Part shown: positions 36,207 to 45,848 of the stretch, one piece after another
Layout: the number at the start of each line of letters is the position of its first letter
How positions within the stretch are numbered: the stretch's first letter is position 1
From: JAMXLO01 sp963776505
GTDB lineage: Bacteria; Pseudomonadota; Alphaproteobacteria; Acetobacterales; Acetobacteraceae
Assembly: GCA_963776505.1 (NCBI GenBank)
Contig: CAVZNH010000070.1
Span: forward strand, 104,274 to 168,273
Direction of reading: 5' to 3'
DNA: 64,000 bases
Made by a program: the position numbers and the translations under genes
The notes under the pieces: model-generated
The model's database searches: none
The model's input: only the letters and a program-made list of their open reading frames with translations
Told to the model about the DNA's origin: nothing

Positions 36207-38080
36207 TCAGAACCCGAACATGTGGTCCAGCGAGAAGCCGCCGGCATCGTCCATCAGACCGTGGTAGCCGAACAGCCGGCACGTCGTGTCCCGCACCAGC
36301 ACATAGCCTTCCGGGCCCGCCTGGCGCAGCGCCGCTTCGCCGAACGCGACATGCGGCCAGACCATCGTCGAGCCTGAACACGCAATCGCCACGCACTGCT
36401 CCGCGATCACCTCGCCCGCACCGTCATGCAGCAGCAGCGTGGTCGCGGAATGCCCGTGCCAGGGCGCAGATGCCGGATAGATCAGCACAGCGAAGCTGCG
36501 GCGCCGCGTATCGCCCAGCTTCAGGAACAACCGCGTGGTCAGCCCGGGCGGCGGCCCGTTATACGACTGCGGCTCACCGCGATACGTCATGATCGTATTG
36601 AAGATATGCCCGCCAAAGCTCGACTCAGCGGCGTGGCCGGACTGCCGGTCCTCGTAGCGGAACAGCGCATGCAACCAACCGTCCGCTTCGCCCCCGTCGC
36701 GAAAATCGTAGACCAGCTCAGCGTGTCCCCTCGCCACGTCATCGACTTCCAGCGCCACATCGTGATCGCGCGGCAGACAGCCGAGGAACCGCTCCGCCAC
36801 CTTCCTCCCCGCCTCGTCAAACACATCGAGCCGCAGCGGCAGCGTGCTGCTGTGACACCGCCATCGGTGTCGGCTGGACGATGCTGCGGAACCGCTCGCG
36901 CGGCAGCACGGGGAACGGCAGCAGATAGCCGCGCCCCAACTGGGCCGGAAGCCGAGCGATGGTCACATCCGGCCTCAGGTCACTGCGCTCGACATTGACA
37001 TGCGCGATGCGAACGCGTTCGCCGCGCGTCACCTCATAGCGTGGCCGCACCACATGCCGCCCGGCGCGTACCTCGATCTGCGCCGGCCACCGCACCTCCG
37101 GCAGCACATGCGCGACATCGACAGCGACCGTGGCGAATGGGCCCGACCTCCTGCGTCACAGCGACCGGCCGCTCCGCGCCCATGCGATCCAGCGCAACGG
37201 CCCCAGGCGGGATCGGTGTCGCGTGACTGTTCTGCAGCCACAAGACCACTCTCTCGTCGTCGCGTGGCGCCGGCAATCCGGCATAGCGATCCGACGGCCA
37301 CGCGTTGGCATCATGCGTGCACGACAGGCTGGCGCCGTTGTCGCCCGCATACGTATCGAGCGCGTATTTCACCACGTCATGCCCGGTCGCGCCGATCGCG
37401 TGCACGAACAATTGGCCCGTGAAGGACGGCAGGTCGAAGTGTTCGCGCACCGTGCGGCTGTCAATCGAAAACCCGCCAGGTCCCGCCGGCACTTCCTTCT
37501 GCCACGTCGCCAGCACGCCGCCGGCCGCATCGAACAGCCGCAGCCACAGACGCATCGCACCGCCGCCATAGCCCGACCAGTAGTTCGCCGACACGAGCCG
37601 TGTCGAAAGCCCATCGCCGTCGCGGAAGAACACAAAGTTCGTCGCAAAGTTCAGCTTGTCGAGATAACGCGCGCGATTGGTCAGCAGCGCATCGGGCAGC
37701 TTCACCGCATCCAGCGTGATCACCTCCGCCCCGTCAGGCAGCAGATGCAAGATACGCGCGGCAATCCGCCCCGCATCGAACGCGGCGATCAGCACGACGC
37801 GCGCGCCACTCTCCGGAAGATCGGTCAGTGCTCGCGCAATATGGCCCGCGCGCTCCTCGCCCACCGCGGCCACGTCATGCACAAAGAGCCCGGCAAGCGG
37901 AGGCGCCTCGGGATACAGTGCGAACAATGCGGTGGCGATGCCTTCGGGATCGTACACCGCGACCGGCCCGGCAAGACGCGCATAAAGTCGCGCTATCGCC
38001 TCGGCAGCCAACGGATGCGCCAATGCCTTGTACAGCACGTTGCCGCCGACGCGGTTGTCGAACGTCTGGATGTTCAGCAT
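36207..38080 (-). CDS. Large unknown protein of an envelope-like cluster (two frameshifts)
   Basis: Starts MLNIQTFDNRVGGNVLYKAL at 38080, overlapping the ELM1 stop by seven bases. The first 315 residues contain LFVHAIGATGHDVVKYALDTY. After a net +1 break near 37140 (GGGCCC run) it continues FATVAVDVAHVLPEVRWPAQ, and after another near 36853 it continues TLPLRLDVFDEAGRKVAERF to the end FSLDHMFGF. Joined, it has about 623 residues, is soluble, and shows repeated beta-sandwich-like stretches. I do not recognise a family. The context suggests glycan or surface work. Confidence 0.65.
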
Positions 38081-39033
38081 GGAGCGTCCGGATACGACAG
38101 GCCGAGCCGACGGCACATCTCCGCCGCGGCCTCCGCCGTGTCATCGAGCGGCGTCACCGGCCACAATTCCAGCCGTCCGTTGAATTCGCGCACGCGGCCG
38201 TCGCGCAGCAGCCCCTCGGTGAACAGGGCGTTGCGGCGCGACCGGCCCGGCAGTCGCGCCAGCATCACCGGCGCCGCAGTCGCCACCGCCTCGGACACCA
38301 TGGACACGCTGTCGATCGTGACCACGATCGCATCGGCCAGCGCCAGCATGCCGAAATACGGGTTGTCGCCGCTGCCGTCCCAGACATGGCCGCCGAGCGG
38401 CGCCAGCGTCTCGGCCAGCACGCGCGTCACCGCCGCATCGGTCCGGCGCGAGGGGGTGACCGCGACGCCGACACCGTCGTCCCGCATCATCGCCGCAAGC
38501 TGACCGGCGAGTTCGCTGCCGACCGCGGCGTCCAGCCTGAACCGGCCATTGCTGCCACCCACCAGCACCGCGACCAGCGGCCGCTTCAGGTGCGCCAGCC
38601 GTGGCCGCCACGCCTCCGCTGCGGCGGCAAGGCGCGCAGGCGTGACCCGATGCAGCGCGGTCCGCGTCACCACGACGTTCGGCCCCGTCAGCTCGTCGTG
38701 CCGGTTCACCACAATCAGGTCGAAGCGGCGTGGGTCCATGCGCGGATGCTGCACCTGCACGACCGGCCGGTCGTCCCGACGCAACGCCGCGCCGACCGCC
38801 GCCGCCACGCCGCCGCAGCCGATCACCAGCTCGGGCAGCGGCGCCCGCACCGCATCCGGCACCGCCGCCAGCGGCGAGGGCCAAAGCGATGCGGTCACCC
38901 ACTTCCACGGAGCGCGCGGCGCCAGCACGCGGATCTCGGGCTCCAGCCCGGCCGCCTCGGCGAGTCCAAGCGCCTGCGCCTGCAGCCCGGCATAGCCTTC
39001 GCTGAGAATCCACGACGTGGCGGTGGCCGACAT
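38074..39033 (-). CDS. ELM1/DUF1022-family protein (GT-B-like)
   Basis: A 319-residue protein related to plant ELM1. It starts WILSEGYAGLQAQALGLAEA and has VQVQHPRMDPRRFDLIVVNRHDELTG, VAVLVGGSNGRFRLD and DGSGDNPYFGMLALADAIVVTIDSVSM, typical of the family, which resembles glycosyltransferase-B enzymes. The bacterial function is unproven. Divergent from the deacetylase, 75 bases away. Confidence 0.88.
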   Translation of the reverse strand: MSATATSWILSEGYAGLQAQALGLAEAAGLEPEIRVLAPRAPWKWVTASLWPSPLAAVPDAVRAPLPELVIGCGGVAAAVGAALRRDDRPVVQVQHPRMDPRRFDLIVVNRHDELTGPNVVVTRTALHRVTPARLAAAAEAWRPRLAHLKRPLVAVLVGGSNGRFRLDAAVGSELAGQLAAMMRDDGVGVAVTPSRRTDAAVTRVLAETLAPLGGHVWDGSGDNPYFGMLALADAIVVTIDSVSMVSEAVATAAPVMLARLPGRSRRNALFTEGLLRDGRVREFNGRLELWPVTPLDDTAEAAAEMCRRLGLSYPDAPC

Positions 39034-39108
39034 GCGCGGCTTTTCGGCGCGTATCACGAGCCAGTCAACCAGTGGCCAGCGGGCACCGATCAGGGCAATC
39101 TGGCCGCC

Positions 39109-40005
39109 ATGCAACGGGACCTGATCGGCTATGGCGCCAACCCACCCGACCCGAAATGGCCGGGCGGCGCGCGGCTCGCGCTGAACTTCGTGCTGAACTA
39201 CGAGGAAGGCTCGGAACCTTCGGTGCCCGACGGCGATCCCGCCTCCGAATGGGGCCTCACCGAGAACGGCATGCTGAACCCCGGCGTAAAGGGCCGCGAT
39301 CTCGCCGCCGAGGGCATGTTCGCCTACGGCAGCCGCGTCGCCTTCTGGCGCGTCATGCGCCTGTTCGCCGAACGCAGCATCCCGCTCACCGTGTTCGGCT
39401 GCGCCCTGGCGCTGGAACGCCATCCTCCCGCCGCCGCCGCCATCCGTGCCGCCGGCCACGACGTCTGCTGCCACGGCTGGCGCTGGGAAAAGCACTACGA
39501 ACTGTCGGAAACCGAGGAGCGCGAGCGCATCCGCCGCGCCGTCGCCTCGCTGCAACAGACCATGGGCGAGCGTCCGCTCGGCTGGTACTGCCGCTATGGA
39601 CCCAGCCTGAACACCCGCAGCCTCCTGGTCGAAGAAGGCGGGTTTCTCTATGATTCAGATGCTTATGATGACGAATTGCCGTATTGGGTGACGGTCCAGG
39701 GCAAGCCGCATCTGGTCGTCCCCTACAGCCTCTCCACCAACGACTCGAAATTCGGCCGCGGCACCTTCGCCACCGGCGACGACTTCTTCACCTACTGCCG
39801 TGACGCTTTCGACTTCCTGTATCGCGAGGGCGCCACTCAGCCGCGCATGCTTTCCATCGGCCTGCATATGCGGATCATCGGCCATCCTGCCCGCGCCGGC
39901 GGCCTGGAGCGGCTGCTCGATCATGTGAGCCGGTTCTCCGGCGTCTGGATCACGCGCCGCATCGACATCGCCCGCCACTGGGCCGCCACCCATCCCCCAG
40001 CGTGA
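39109..40005 (+). CDS. Polysaccharide deacetylase-family protein (PuuE-like)
   Basis: A 298-residue NodB-fold hydrolase. The opening ALNFVLNYEEGSEPSVPDGDP matches cofactor-independent allantoinase PuuE and related deacetylases, followed by SRVAFWRVMRLF, GHDVCCHGWRWEKHYE, GWYCRYGPSLNTRSLL and IGLHMRIIGHPARAGGLERLL. The allantoinase label is possible, but its neighbours (GT9, ELM1) favour a glycan substrate. The stop overlaps the next ATG as TGATG. Confidence 0.85.
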   Translation: MQRDLIGYGANPPDPKWPGGARLALNFVLNYEEGSEPSVPDGDPASEWGLTENGMLNPGVKGRDLAAEGMFAYGSRVAFWRVMRLFAERSIPLTVFGCALALERHPPAAAAIRAAGHDVCCHGWRWEKHYELSETEERERIRRAVASLQQTMGERPLGWYCRYGPSLNTRSLLVEEGGFLYDSDAYDDELPYWVTVQGKPHLVVPYSLSTNDSKFGRGTFATGDDFFTYCRDAFDFLYREGATQPRMLSIGLHMRIIGHPARAGGLERLLDHVSRFSGVWITRRIDIARHWAATHPPA

Positions 40006-40957
40006 TGGCGGAACCCCGCCGCATCCTGGTGGTGAAGCTTGGCGCCTTCGGCAACGTCGTCCTGTCGCTCGGCCCGTTCGCCGCGATCCGCCGCCACCAC
40101 GCCGGCGCCCATATCACCCTGCTGACCACCGCGCCCTTCGCCGACTGGCTGGCGCAATCGCCCTGGTTCGACACAATCTGGATCGACGAGCGGCCCGAGT
40201 GGTGGGATCTGTCCGGCTGGCGGCGGCTGCGGCGGCGGCTGATCGAGGGCAGGTTCGACCGCGCCTACGACCTCCAGACCTCCACCCGGTCCAACCGCTA
40301 CTTCCATCTGTTTCCTCACAAGAGCCGTCCCGACTGGTCGGGCATCGCCTATGGCTGCGCGCTGCCCGATCGTGACCCGAACCGCAACCGGACGCACGAC
40401 ATCGACCGCCAGTTCGGCCAGCTTCGCCAGGCCGGCATCGACCGCCGCGAACCCGTCGACCTGTCCTGGAGCCACGCCGATCTCACCCCCTTCGCTCTGC
40501 CGGCAAATTTCGCGCTGCTGGTGCCCGGCAGTTCGCCGCACCGTCCGGTTAAGCGCTGGCCGGCCGACCGCTATCGCGAACTGGCGGCGATGCTGACCGA
40601 GCGCGGCATGTCGCCAGTGGTGATCGGTGCCGCGACCGAGCGGGACCTGGCGCGCGCAATCCCCGGCGCGCTCGATCTGACCGGCCGCACCGACTTCGCC
40701 CAGCTCACCAGCCTTGCCCGCGCCGCACGAATCGCCATCGGCAACGACACCGGACCGATGCACCTGCTCGCCGCCGCCGGCTGCCCATCCGTCGTGCTGT
40801 TCTCGCGCAACTCCGACCCGGCCCTCGTTGCACCGCGCGGCGCCAGCCGTCACGGTGCTCCGCCGCCCCGACCTCGCCGATCTCGACACCACGACGGTGA
40901 TGGGCGCCGCGGCCACAATGCTACCGGCCGAGGCCGGCGCACTGGCCGCTCGGCTGA
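40005..40957 (+). CDS. Glycosyltransferase family 9 (heptosyltransferase-like), frameshifted
   Basis: Starts RRILVVKLGAFGNVVLSLGPF and has LQTSTRSNRYFHLF, LLVPGSSPHRPVKRWPADRY and the donor-site motif GNDTGPMHLLAAAGCPSVVLF. A net +1 break near 40845 moves the tail to VTVLRRPDLADLD and ALAARL. That tail then reads directly into the MFS start with no stop; a TGA overlapping the MFS ATG at 40955-40957 lies in the third frame, so a second indel is likely. About 317 residues. It adds heptose-like sugars to lipopolysaccharide in known members. Confidence 0.8.
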
Positions 40958-42360
40958 TGGCGGAGGACCAGCCGGCCCACCGGCACGGCCTTGCCGCCCC
41001 CGATGGCGTTCCCTTGCCCCAGCGCTACTGGGCGATCCTGACCATCGCGCTCGGCCTGACGCTTGCGGTGCTGGACGGCGCGATCGCCAACGTGGCGCTG
41101 CCGACGATCGCGCGCGATCTCGACGCCAGTCCCGCCTCCTCGATCTGGGTGGTGAACGCCTACCAGCTCGCGGTGACGATTTCGCTGCTGCCGCTGGCAT
41201 CACTCGGCGACATCTACGGCTATCGCCGCGTCTATCAGTATGGCCTGATCGTCTTCACCGTCGCCTCGCTGGGCTGCGCGATGTCGGATTCGCTGACGAC
41301 GCTGACCATCGCGCGCGTTATCCAGGGCTTCGGCGCCGCCGGCATCATGAGCGTCAACGGCGCACTCGTGCGCTTCATCTATCCGCGACGCTGGCTCGGC
41401 CGCGGCGTCGGCCTGAACGCGACGATCGGCTCGATCGCATCGGCGGTCGGACCCACTGTCGCCGCCGGCATCCTGTCGGTCGCGCCATGGCCCTGGCTGT
41501 TCGCCGTGAACGTGCCGATCGGCGCGCTGGCGATCCCGATCGCATTCCGCGCATTGCCACGGACACGCCGTTCCGGTGCGCGCTTCGACGCATCGAGCGC
41601 GATCTGGAGCGCGCTCACCTTCGGCGTCCTGGTCAGCGCGATCAGCGGACTGGGCCATGGCGAGAGCGCCAGTCTGGCCGGCGCGGAGCTGTGCTTCGCC
41701 ATGGTGTTCGGCTTCGTCCTCGTGACGCGGCAATTGTCGCAGCACTCGCCCATGCTGCCGGTCGATCTGCTGCGCATCCCGCTGTTCGCGTTGTCGGTCG
41801 TCACCTCCATCTGCTCGTTCATCGCACAGAGCATGGCACTGGTCGCGCTGCCGTTCCTGTTTGAGAACACCCTCGGCTTCGGCCAGGTGGAGACGGGCCT
41901 GCTGCTGACGCCGTGGCCGCTCGCCGTGGCGGTGATCGCGCCGTTCACCGGGCGATTGTCGGACCGTTATCCGGCGGGACTGCTCGGCGGGTGCGGTCTG
42001 GCGGTTATGGCGACAGGGCTCGCCCTGTTGAGCATGCTGCCTGCACACCCAACTGCGTTCGACATCGTCTGGCGCTTGCTGATCTGCGGCATCGGCTTCG
42101 GTTTCTTCAATACGCCGAACAACCGCGCGATCCTCACATCGGCGCCTCCGCTGCGCGCCGGCGCAGCAAGCGGCATGCAGGCGACATCACGCCTGCTCGG
42201 CCAGAGCATGGGCGCGGCGCTGGTCGCCCTGATGTTCGGGTTGTTTCCGGAAAGCGGCACGCGCGAGGCGCTGGTCGTCGCGGCCTGCACCGCCGCGGCC
42301 TCGGCTGTGGTCAGCTTCGTCAGACTGACGCAGCCTAACCGGCCAGCCCGGGCTCAGTGA
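40957..42360 (+). CDS. MFS transporter, DHA2 (EmrB/QacA) type
   Basis: About 467 residues and 14 predicted helices. The first is AILTIALGLTLAVLDGAIANVALP with the DHA2 motif, then VVNAYQLAVTISLLPLASLGDIYGYRRVY. It is downstream of the GT9 gene, possibly exporting a product of the cluster, though drug efflux is the usual role. The start ATG at 40957 overlaps the expected GT9 stop. The end overlaps the convergent monooxygenase gene by seven bases. Confidence 0.88.
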   Translation: MAEDQPAHRHGLAAPDGVPLPQRYWAILTIALGLTLAVLDGAIANVALPTIARDLDASPASSIWVVNAYQLAVTISLLPLASLGDIYGYRRVYQYGLIVFTVASLGCAMSDSLTTLTIARVIQGFGAAGIMSVNGALVRFIYPRRWLGRGVGLNATIGSIASAVGPTVAAGILSVAPWPWLFAVNVPIGALAIPIAFRALPRTRRSGARFDASSAIWSALTFGVLVSAISGLGHGESASLAGAELCFAMVFGFVLVTRQLSQHSPMLPVDLLRIPLFALSVVTSICSFIAQSMALVALPFLFENTLGFGQVETGLLLTPWPLAVAVIAPFTGRLSDRYPAGLLGGCGLAVMATGLALLSMLPAHPTAFDIVWRLLICGIGFGFFNTPNNRAILTSAPPLRAGAASGMQATSRLLGQSMGAALVALMFGLFPESGTREALVVAACTAAASAVVSFVRLTQPNRPARAQ

Positions 42361-43475
42361 CGCAGCCCGGCCTCGCGCATTAGCGGGATCACCTCCCGGC
42401 CGAAGAATTCAAGGTCGGGCAGATAGTCGAAGAAGTTCACCTGCACGCCGTCGCAGCCCGCGTCATGCAGCCTGCCGAACCACTCGACGATCTGCGCGGG
42501 TGTGCCAACAAGGTGAACGTTGCCGCCGATCACCCACTGAGCGCGGGTATGGCCCCGCCATGACGCCGTATCGCCACTTTGAAATGTGCGCACGAAATTG
42601 TCGGCGGCGACCGTGTCCTCGTTCTCAAGAATGGCCGCGTAGGCCGCTCGCGCCTCCTGCTCAGTGGGACGACAGATCACGTGCGGATTGATGATGGTCT
42701 TGACCTCACGCCGGTACTCTCGGGCCAGCGCCTTGATCCTCGCGTTGTGCGCCGGCAGCGCCTCGCACGCCAATGCGGGATCGGCGCCCGCCGGACTGGT
42801 GATGAAGATCAGGTCCGAGTGCTTCGCTGCATAGTCGAGGCCGGCACTCGACGACGCGGCATTGACCAGGAACGGCCGACGCTGCCCCGGCTTCGGCGCC
42901 AGGAACGCCCGCTCCGTCCGCCAGAACCTCCCCGCGAAGCTCAGCTCCTCATCCTCGCTCCACAGCCGCTCCATGATCGTGGTGAACTCGTCCGCCATCG
43001 CGTAGCGCAGGTCGTGCTCGATCGGCTCCAGCCCGAACATGCGGTATTCGCTCGGCTTGTAGCCGGTGACGACATTGATGCCCCATCGTCCGCCGCTGAT
43101 GTGGTCCAGCGCGGCGCCGAACTTCGCGAGATGCAGTGGATGCCACGCGTACAGCACATGCACCGTATTGATCAGCACGATCGACCGCGTCAGCGAGGCC
43201 AGCGCAGCATTGGCGATGATCGGATCCACCTCGTGCTCGCGAAAGCGCATCTCGCCGCCGTAGCCGCCCTTGCCGAGCCATTGCGCGAGCCCGAATACCA
43301 GGTCGAAACCGAGCGCCTCCGCCATCGTCGTGCAGCGCGCGATGTAGTCGAACGTCCAGGACGTGGAACGTGGCGCCTTCGATGGGCTCCATGCACCCTG
43401 CTGCATCGGCAGGAACAGCCCCAGCAGCAGCTTATGGTCCGGCAGCCGGCCGAGTGGCGACGGAACCTGCACCAA
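42354..43475 (-). CDS. LLM-class flavin-dependent monooxygenase (RutA/SfnG-like)
   Basis: A 373-residue luciferase-like TIM barrel. LGLFLPMQQGAWSPSKAP is the first strand; then VDPIIANAALASLTRSIVLINTVHVLYAWHP, GGRWGINVVTGYKPSEYRMFG and FLVNAASSSAGLDYAAKHSD follow, with flavin-binding residues as in RutA and dimethylsulfone monooxygenase. The start is uncertain: TTG at 43475 or GTG at 43472. It follows the glutaredoxin-DinB gene by nine bases. The substrate (pyrimidine, sulfone or other) is not evident. Confidence 0.85.
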   Translation of the reverse strand: MVQVPSPLGRLPDHKLLLGLFLPMQQGAWSPSKAPRSTSWTFDYIARCTTMAEALGFDLVFGLAQWLGKGGYGGEMRFREHEVDPIIANAALASLTRSIVLINTVHVLYAWHPLHLAKFGAALDHISGGRWGINVVTGYKPSEYRMFGLEPIEHDLRYAMADEFTTIMERLWSEDEELSFAGRFWRTERAFLAPKPGQRRPFLVNAASSSAGLDYAAKHSDLIFITSPAGADPALACEALPAHNARIKALAREYRREVKTIINPHVICRPTEQEARAAYAAILENEDTVAADNFVRTFQSGDTASWRGHTRAQWVIGGNVHLVGTPAQIVEWFGRLHDAGCDGVQVNFFDYLPDLEFFGREVIPLMREAGLRH

Positions 43476-43484
43476 AACCCCGGA

Positions 43485-44246
43485 CTACCCGTCCCAAACC
43501 TGGCTGGGCATCGGCAATCCCACGAAGTCTGGCGCGCTGGGCGGATGGTCAGGCTCGATGCCGGCCATGCCGAGCAGCATGATCCACTGCCGGACGTGCT
43601 GGCCGACATGCCACGTGGAGCGTTCCATGTACTCGTGCAGCAGCTGCGGGCCGTAATAGGTCTGCACCGTCTCGCGCGCCGACTTGTCCGGCTTCGCGCT
43701 CCACCATGACGCCAGCCGTTGGCGCACATCCCCGCCATACGCCACGATATCCGCGGTCGTCCGCATCGCATCGGGCGGTGTCGAGGTCAGCCGCGCATAC
43801 TCCAGATCCGCGCCGTTCGCGACCTCGATAAACGTCTCCGCAATGCGGAAGATGTGATGCCCGAGGACACGGTAGCTGCGCGGACGGTTCGGCACTTCGG
43901 TCGCCAGCTTCGCATCCGGCATCTGCGGGACCATGCGGATCGCGGCGCCCAGGAACAGGTCGAGCCGCCCGATCAGTTGGTCGGGCGACAGCACCGGACC
44001 GGTCGCCTCGTTCAGCCCGAGGAACTTCACCACGTGGCCGATATTCTGCGCGAACACGTAGTCGTCGCCGCGCGACAGCACGGGCACCGAGCGCGCTCCC
44101 AGCCGTCTCAGCTCATCGAGCCCGGTGGGGTCTTCCAGCACATTGATGGATTGGAACTCGATCGCACGGACCGAGAGAAACTCTTTGAGTTTCAGGCAGC
44201 TCGTTCATCCAGGCTGCCAGAACACCTTCAGCGGGACCGCTTCCAT
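43485..44246 (-). CDS. Glutaredoxin-DinB fusion with in-frame UGA at the first active-site Cys position
   Basis: From the ATG at 44246 the frame reads EAVPLKVFWQPG, then TGA at 44205-44207 (codon 14), then TSCLKLKEFLSVRAIEFQSI, and runs open to the stop at 43485. The UGA falls on the first Cys of the expected C-x-x-C (CTSC). The glutaredoxin domain continues with GARSVPVLSRGDDYVFAQNI (cis-Pro segment). From about residue 95 there is a DinB-like four-helix domain with HHIFRIAETFIEV and STWHVGQHVRQWIMLLG, with His metal ligands. The full length is 253 residues. It could be a selenoprotein, a nonsense mutant or a base error. The next gene is a flavin monooxygenase. Confidence 0.7.
44177..44193 (-). 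other. Hairpin just downstream of the in-frame UGA
   Basis: A perfect seven-base inverted repeat GAAACTC-AAA-GAGTTTC starts 11 bases after the UGA, within coding sequence. The position is roughly where a bacterial SECIS would lie, but the apical loop has no G near its start, which known elements require. It may be only a coding coincidence (Lys-Leu-Lys-Glu-Phe). Confidence 0.3.
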
Positions 44247-44419
44247 GATTGCCTCTCGTAGGTTCAATGGGGTGCAGCTTCCACGCCAGGCGACGCCGCG
44301 TCAATCCGCTGCCACTGCTGCTCATCGGCGCCGCCAACAAGCGGCTGATCCCGAGGCTTAAACACCTTGGCCGTTCGATCGGAGTAGCCTGCTATAGGCA
44401 GTTGTGTAAGGGCGTAACG

Positions 44420-44752
44420 ATGGGTGCCCTGTCGGCCATCAATGCCGCCGGCAGCTTCGTCCTGTTCACCGCGAACGATTTCGGCTGGGACTATTTCTGG
44501 CCGAACACCAATGTCAGCGCCAACGGCAGTTTCCACGCCTTGACCAGCCTGTCACGCAATACCGCCAAGTACCTGACCGTGAAGCCGATGTTTACCGCGA
44601 TAAATCTCGGAACGCTGTGCTGGTGGACCGGCTCCGCGGCGACAACAGCGGTGACCGGCGGCGTTATCGTGGTCGGACTGCCATTGGCCTTCTACCTCAA
44701 CAACACACTGTGGGACTGGTACGACTGGCGCACCGTGTCGAAGCCCCCGTGA
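44420..44752 (+). CDS. Small membrane protein, DUF2061-like
   Basis: A 110-residue protein with hydrophobic segments (ALSAINAAGSFVLFTAN, FTAINLGTLCWWTGSAATTAVTGGVIVVGLPLAF) ending FYLNNTLWDWYDWR, which resembles the helix pair and aromatic end of DUF2061 membrane proteins. The match is by pattern only. An AAGGG site lies upstream. Divergent from the glutaredoxin-DinB gene, convergent with the next. Confidence 0.5.
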   Translation: MGALSAINAAGSFVLFTANDFGWDYFWPNTNVSANGSFHALTSLSRNTAKYLTVKPMFTAINLGTLCWWTGSAATTAVTGGVIVVGLPLAFYLNNTLWDWYDWRTVSKPP

Positions 44753-44762
44753 TGGTTCGCCG

Positions 44763-45848
44763 TCACGGCAGGCCGGCGCGACGCAGCGCGTCCTCCACGT
44801 TGACTGTCGCGACACTGTCCTCGTCCTCCAGCGCCTTCATCACGGGGCGACGGAAGCCGGTCCGCGGCACGAAGGTGCGTCCGACAAACAGTGGTTCGCC
44901 GAACTGTGGCTGTGCGAGCCGCGTGACGACCTCGTCCACATTGGCGAAATCGGCGAGATCGCCCAATGCGGCCTGCAACAGACCTGGGATGAGGTCGGGC
45001 ATCGCAACATCGCCAGCGGAGGTGCGCGGAAACACCAGGAAGCTCACCGCCTCATTGGTGGGCGGGCCGCCGAACAGAGCGCGCACCAACTTCGCCGAAC
45101 ACTCGCCCACCGAGAGCGAAGCCCCGCCGCCCGCATCGGCAAACAGAAAGCCGGAAGATATGCCGGTCGTCGGTCGTATTGCCAGGCCGACATCGCCCAG
45201 GCGCACATGTCCGTTGCGGTGCAGCGCCGTGCTCAGAACCGCATAGGGAACCGTCAGCGCGTTGACCGCCTGGCCATCCGGACCGTTCATCGCAGTGCGC
45301 GGCGAGTAAAAATCGGTGCCGCGGCGAAAGATCGGAAACGTCCCGTTGGTGTCGCGCAGGAACGGCCGGAAGTCGATCACCGTGCTGGGTTCGGCCACCG
45401 GCGTGCCCGCCGGCTTCTTGTGCCCCGGCTGATCGCCTGCGACGTCCCATGCCGTATCGGCGCGCGAGCGGACACCCGTCCATTCGAACGTGTTCAGGTC
45501 AGGGTTGGCGTTGAAGACCGGCGACGGGTCCTTCTCGTTGGTGGCGTTCTTCAAACTCGTCTCGTGCATCACGCCGCCACGCGGCCGCAGATCGGTGACG
45601 CTGACCGGCGCCGCGTAGGCTTCCGGATCGCCGTCGAAGTCCATGTGCACCGGCGTCTTGTAGATCAGCGCCTTCAGTCCGAGATGGCCGGTCACCCGGG
45701 TCACGGTGACAGGGTTCATCGAGCTGTGATCCGACACGTAGCTGCCCGGCAACCGGTCGAAGTCGAGCCTGGGCTTCACGTCGCGCTGCTGGCGCAAGGC
45801 CTCCGCCACAACCGGGTCCATCGGGCTTCGAGGGGGATATGCCACCAT
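44763..45848 (-). CDS. Unknown protein, possibly related to GH75-type (chitosanase) fold
   Basis: A 361-residue soluble protein. GGAGGT six bases upstream supports the ATG at 45848. The centre has the order VNALTVPYAVLS, LGDVGLAIRP, FLFADAGGG and LSVGECSAKLV, which resembles the Val-Pro-Tyr, Gly-Asp and Asp-x-Gly / Gly-Glu-x-Ser pattern of GH75 chitosanases. There is no clear signal peptide, which argues against an exported hydrolase. The family assignment is tentative. Confidence 0.4.
   Translation of the reverse strand: MVAYPPRSPMDPVVAEALRQQRDVKPRLDFDRLPGSYVSDHSSMNPVTVTRVTGHLGLKALIYKTPVHMDFDGDPEAYAAPVSVTDLRPRGGVMHETSLKNATNEKDPSPVFNANPDLNTFEWTGVRSRADTAWDVAGDQPGHKKPAGTPVAEPSTVIDFRPFLRDTNGTFPIFRRGTDFYSPRTAMNGPDGQAVNALTVPYAVLSTALHRNGHVRLGDVGLAIRPTTGISSGFLFADAGGGASLSVGECSAKLVRALFGGPPTNEAVSFLVFPRTSAGDVAMPDLIPGLLQAALGDLADFANVDEVVTRLAQPQFGEPLFVGRTFVPRTGFRRPVMKALEDEDSVATVNVEDALRRAGLP

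Noticed and set aside
37828..39108. Long plus-strand open frame leading into the deacetylase gene
   Set aside because: The first 427 codons are antisense to the ELM1 and 623-residue genes; only the part from 39109 matches a protein family.
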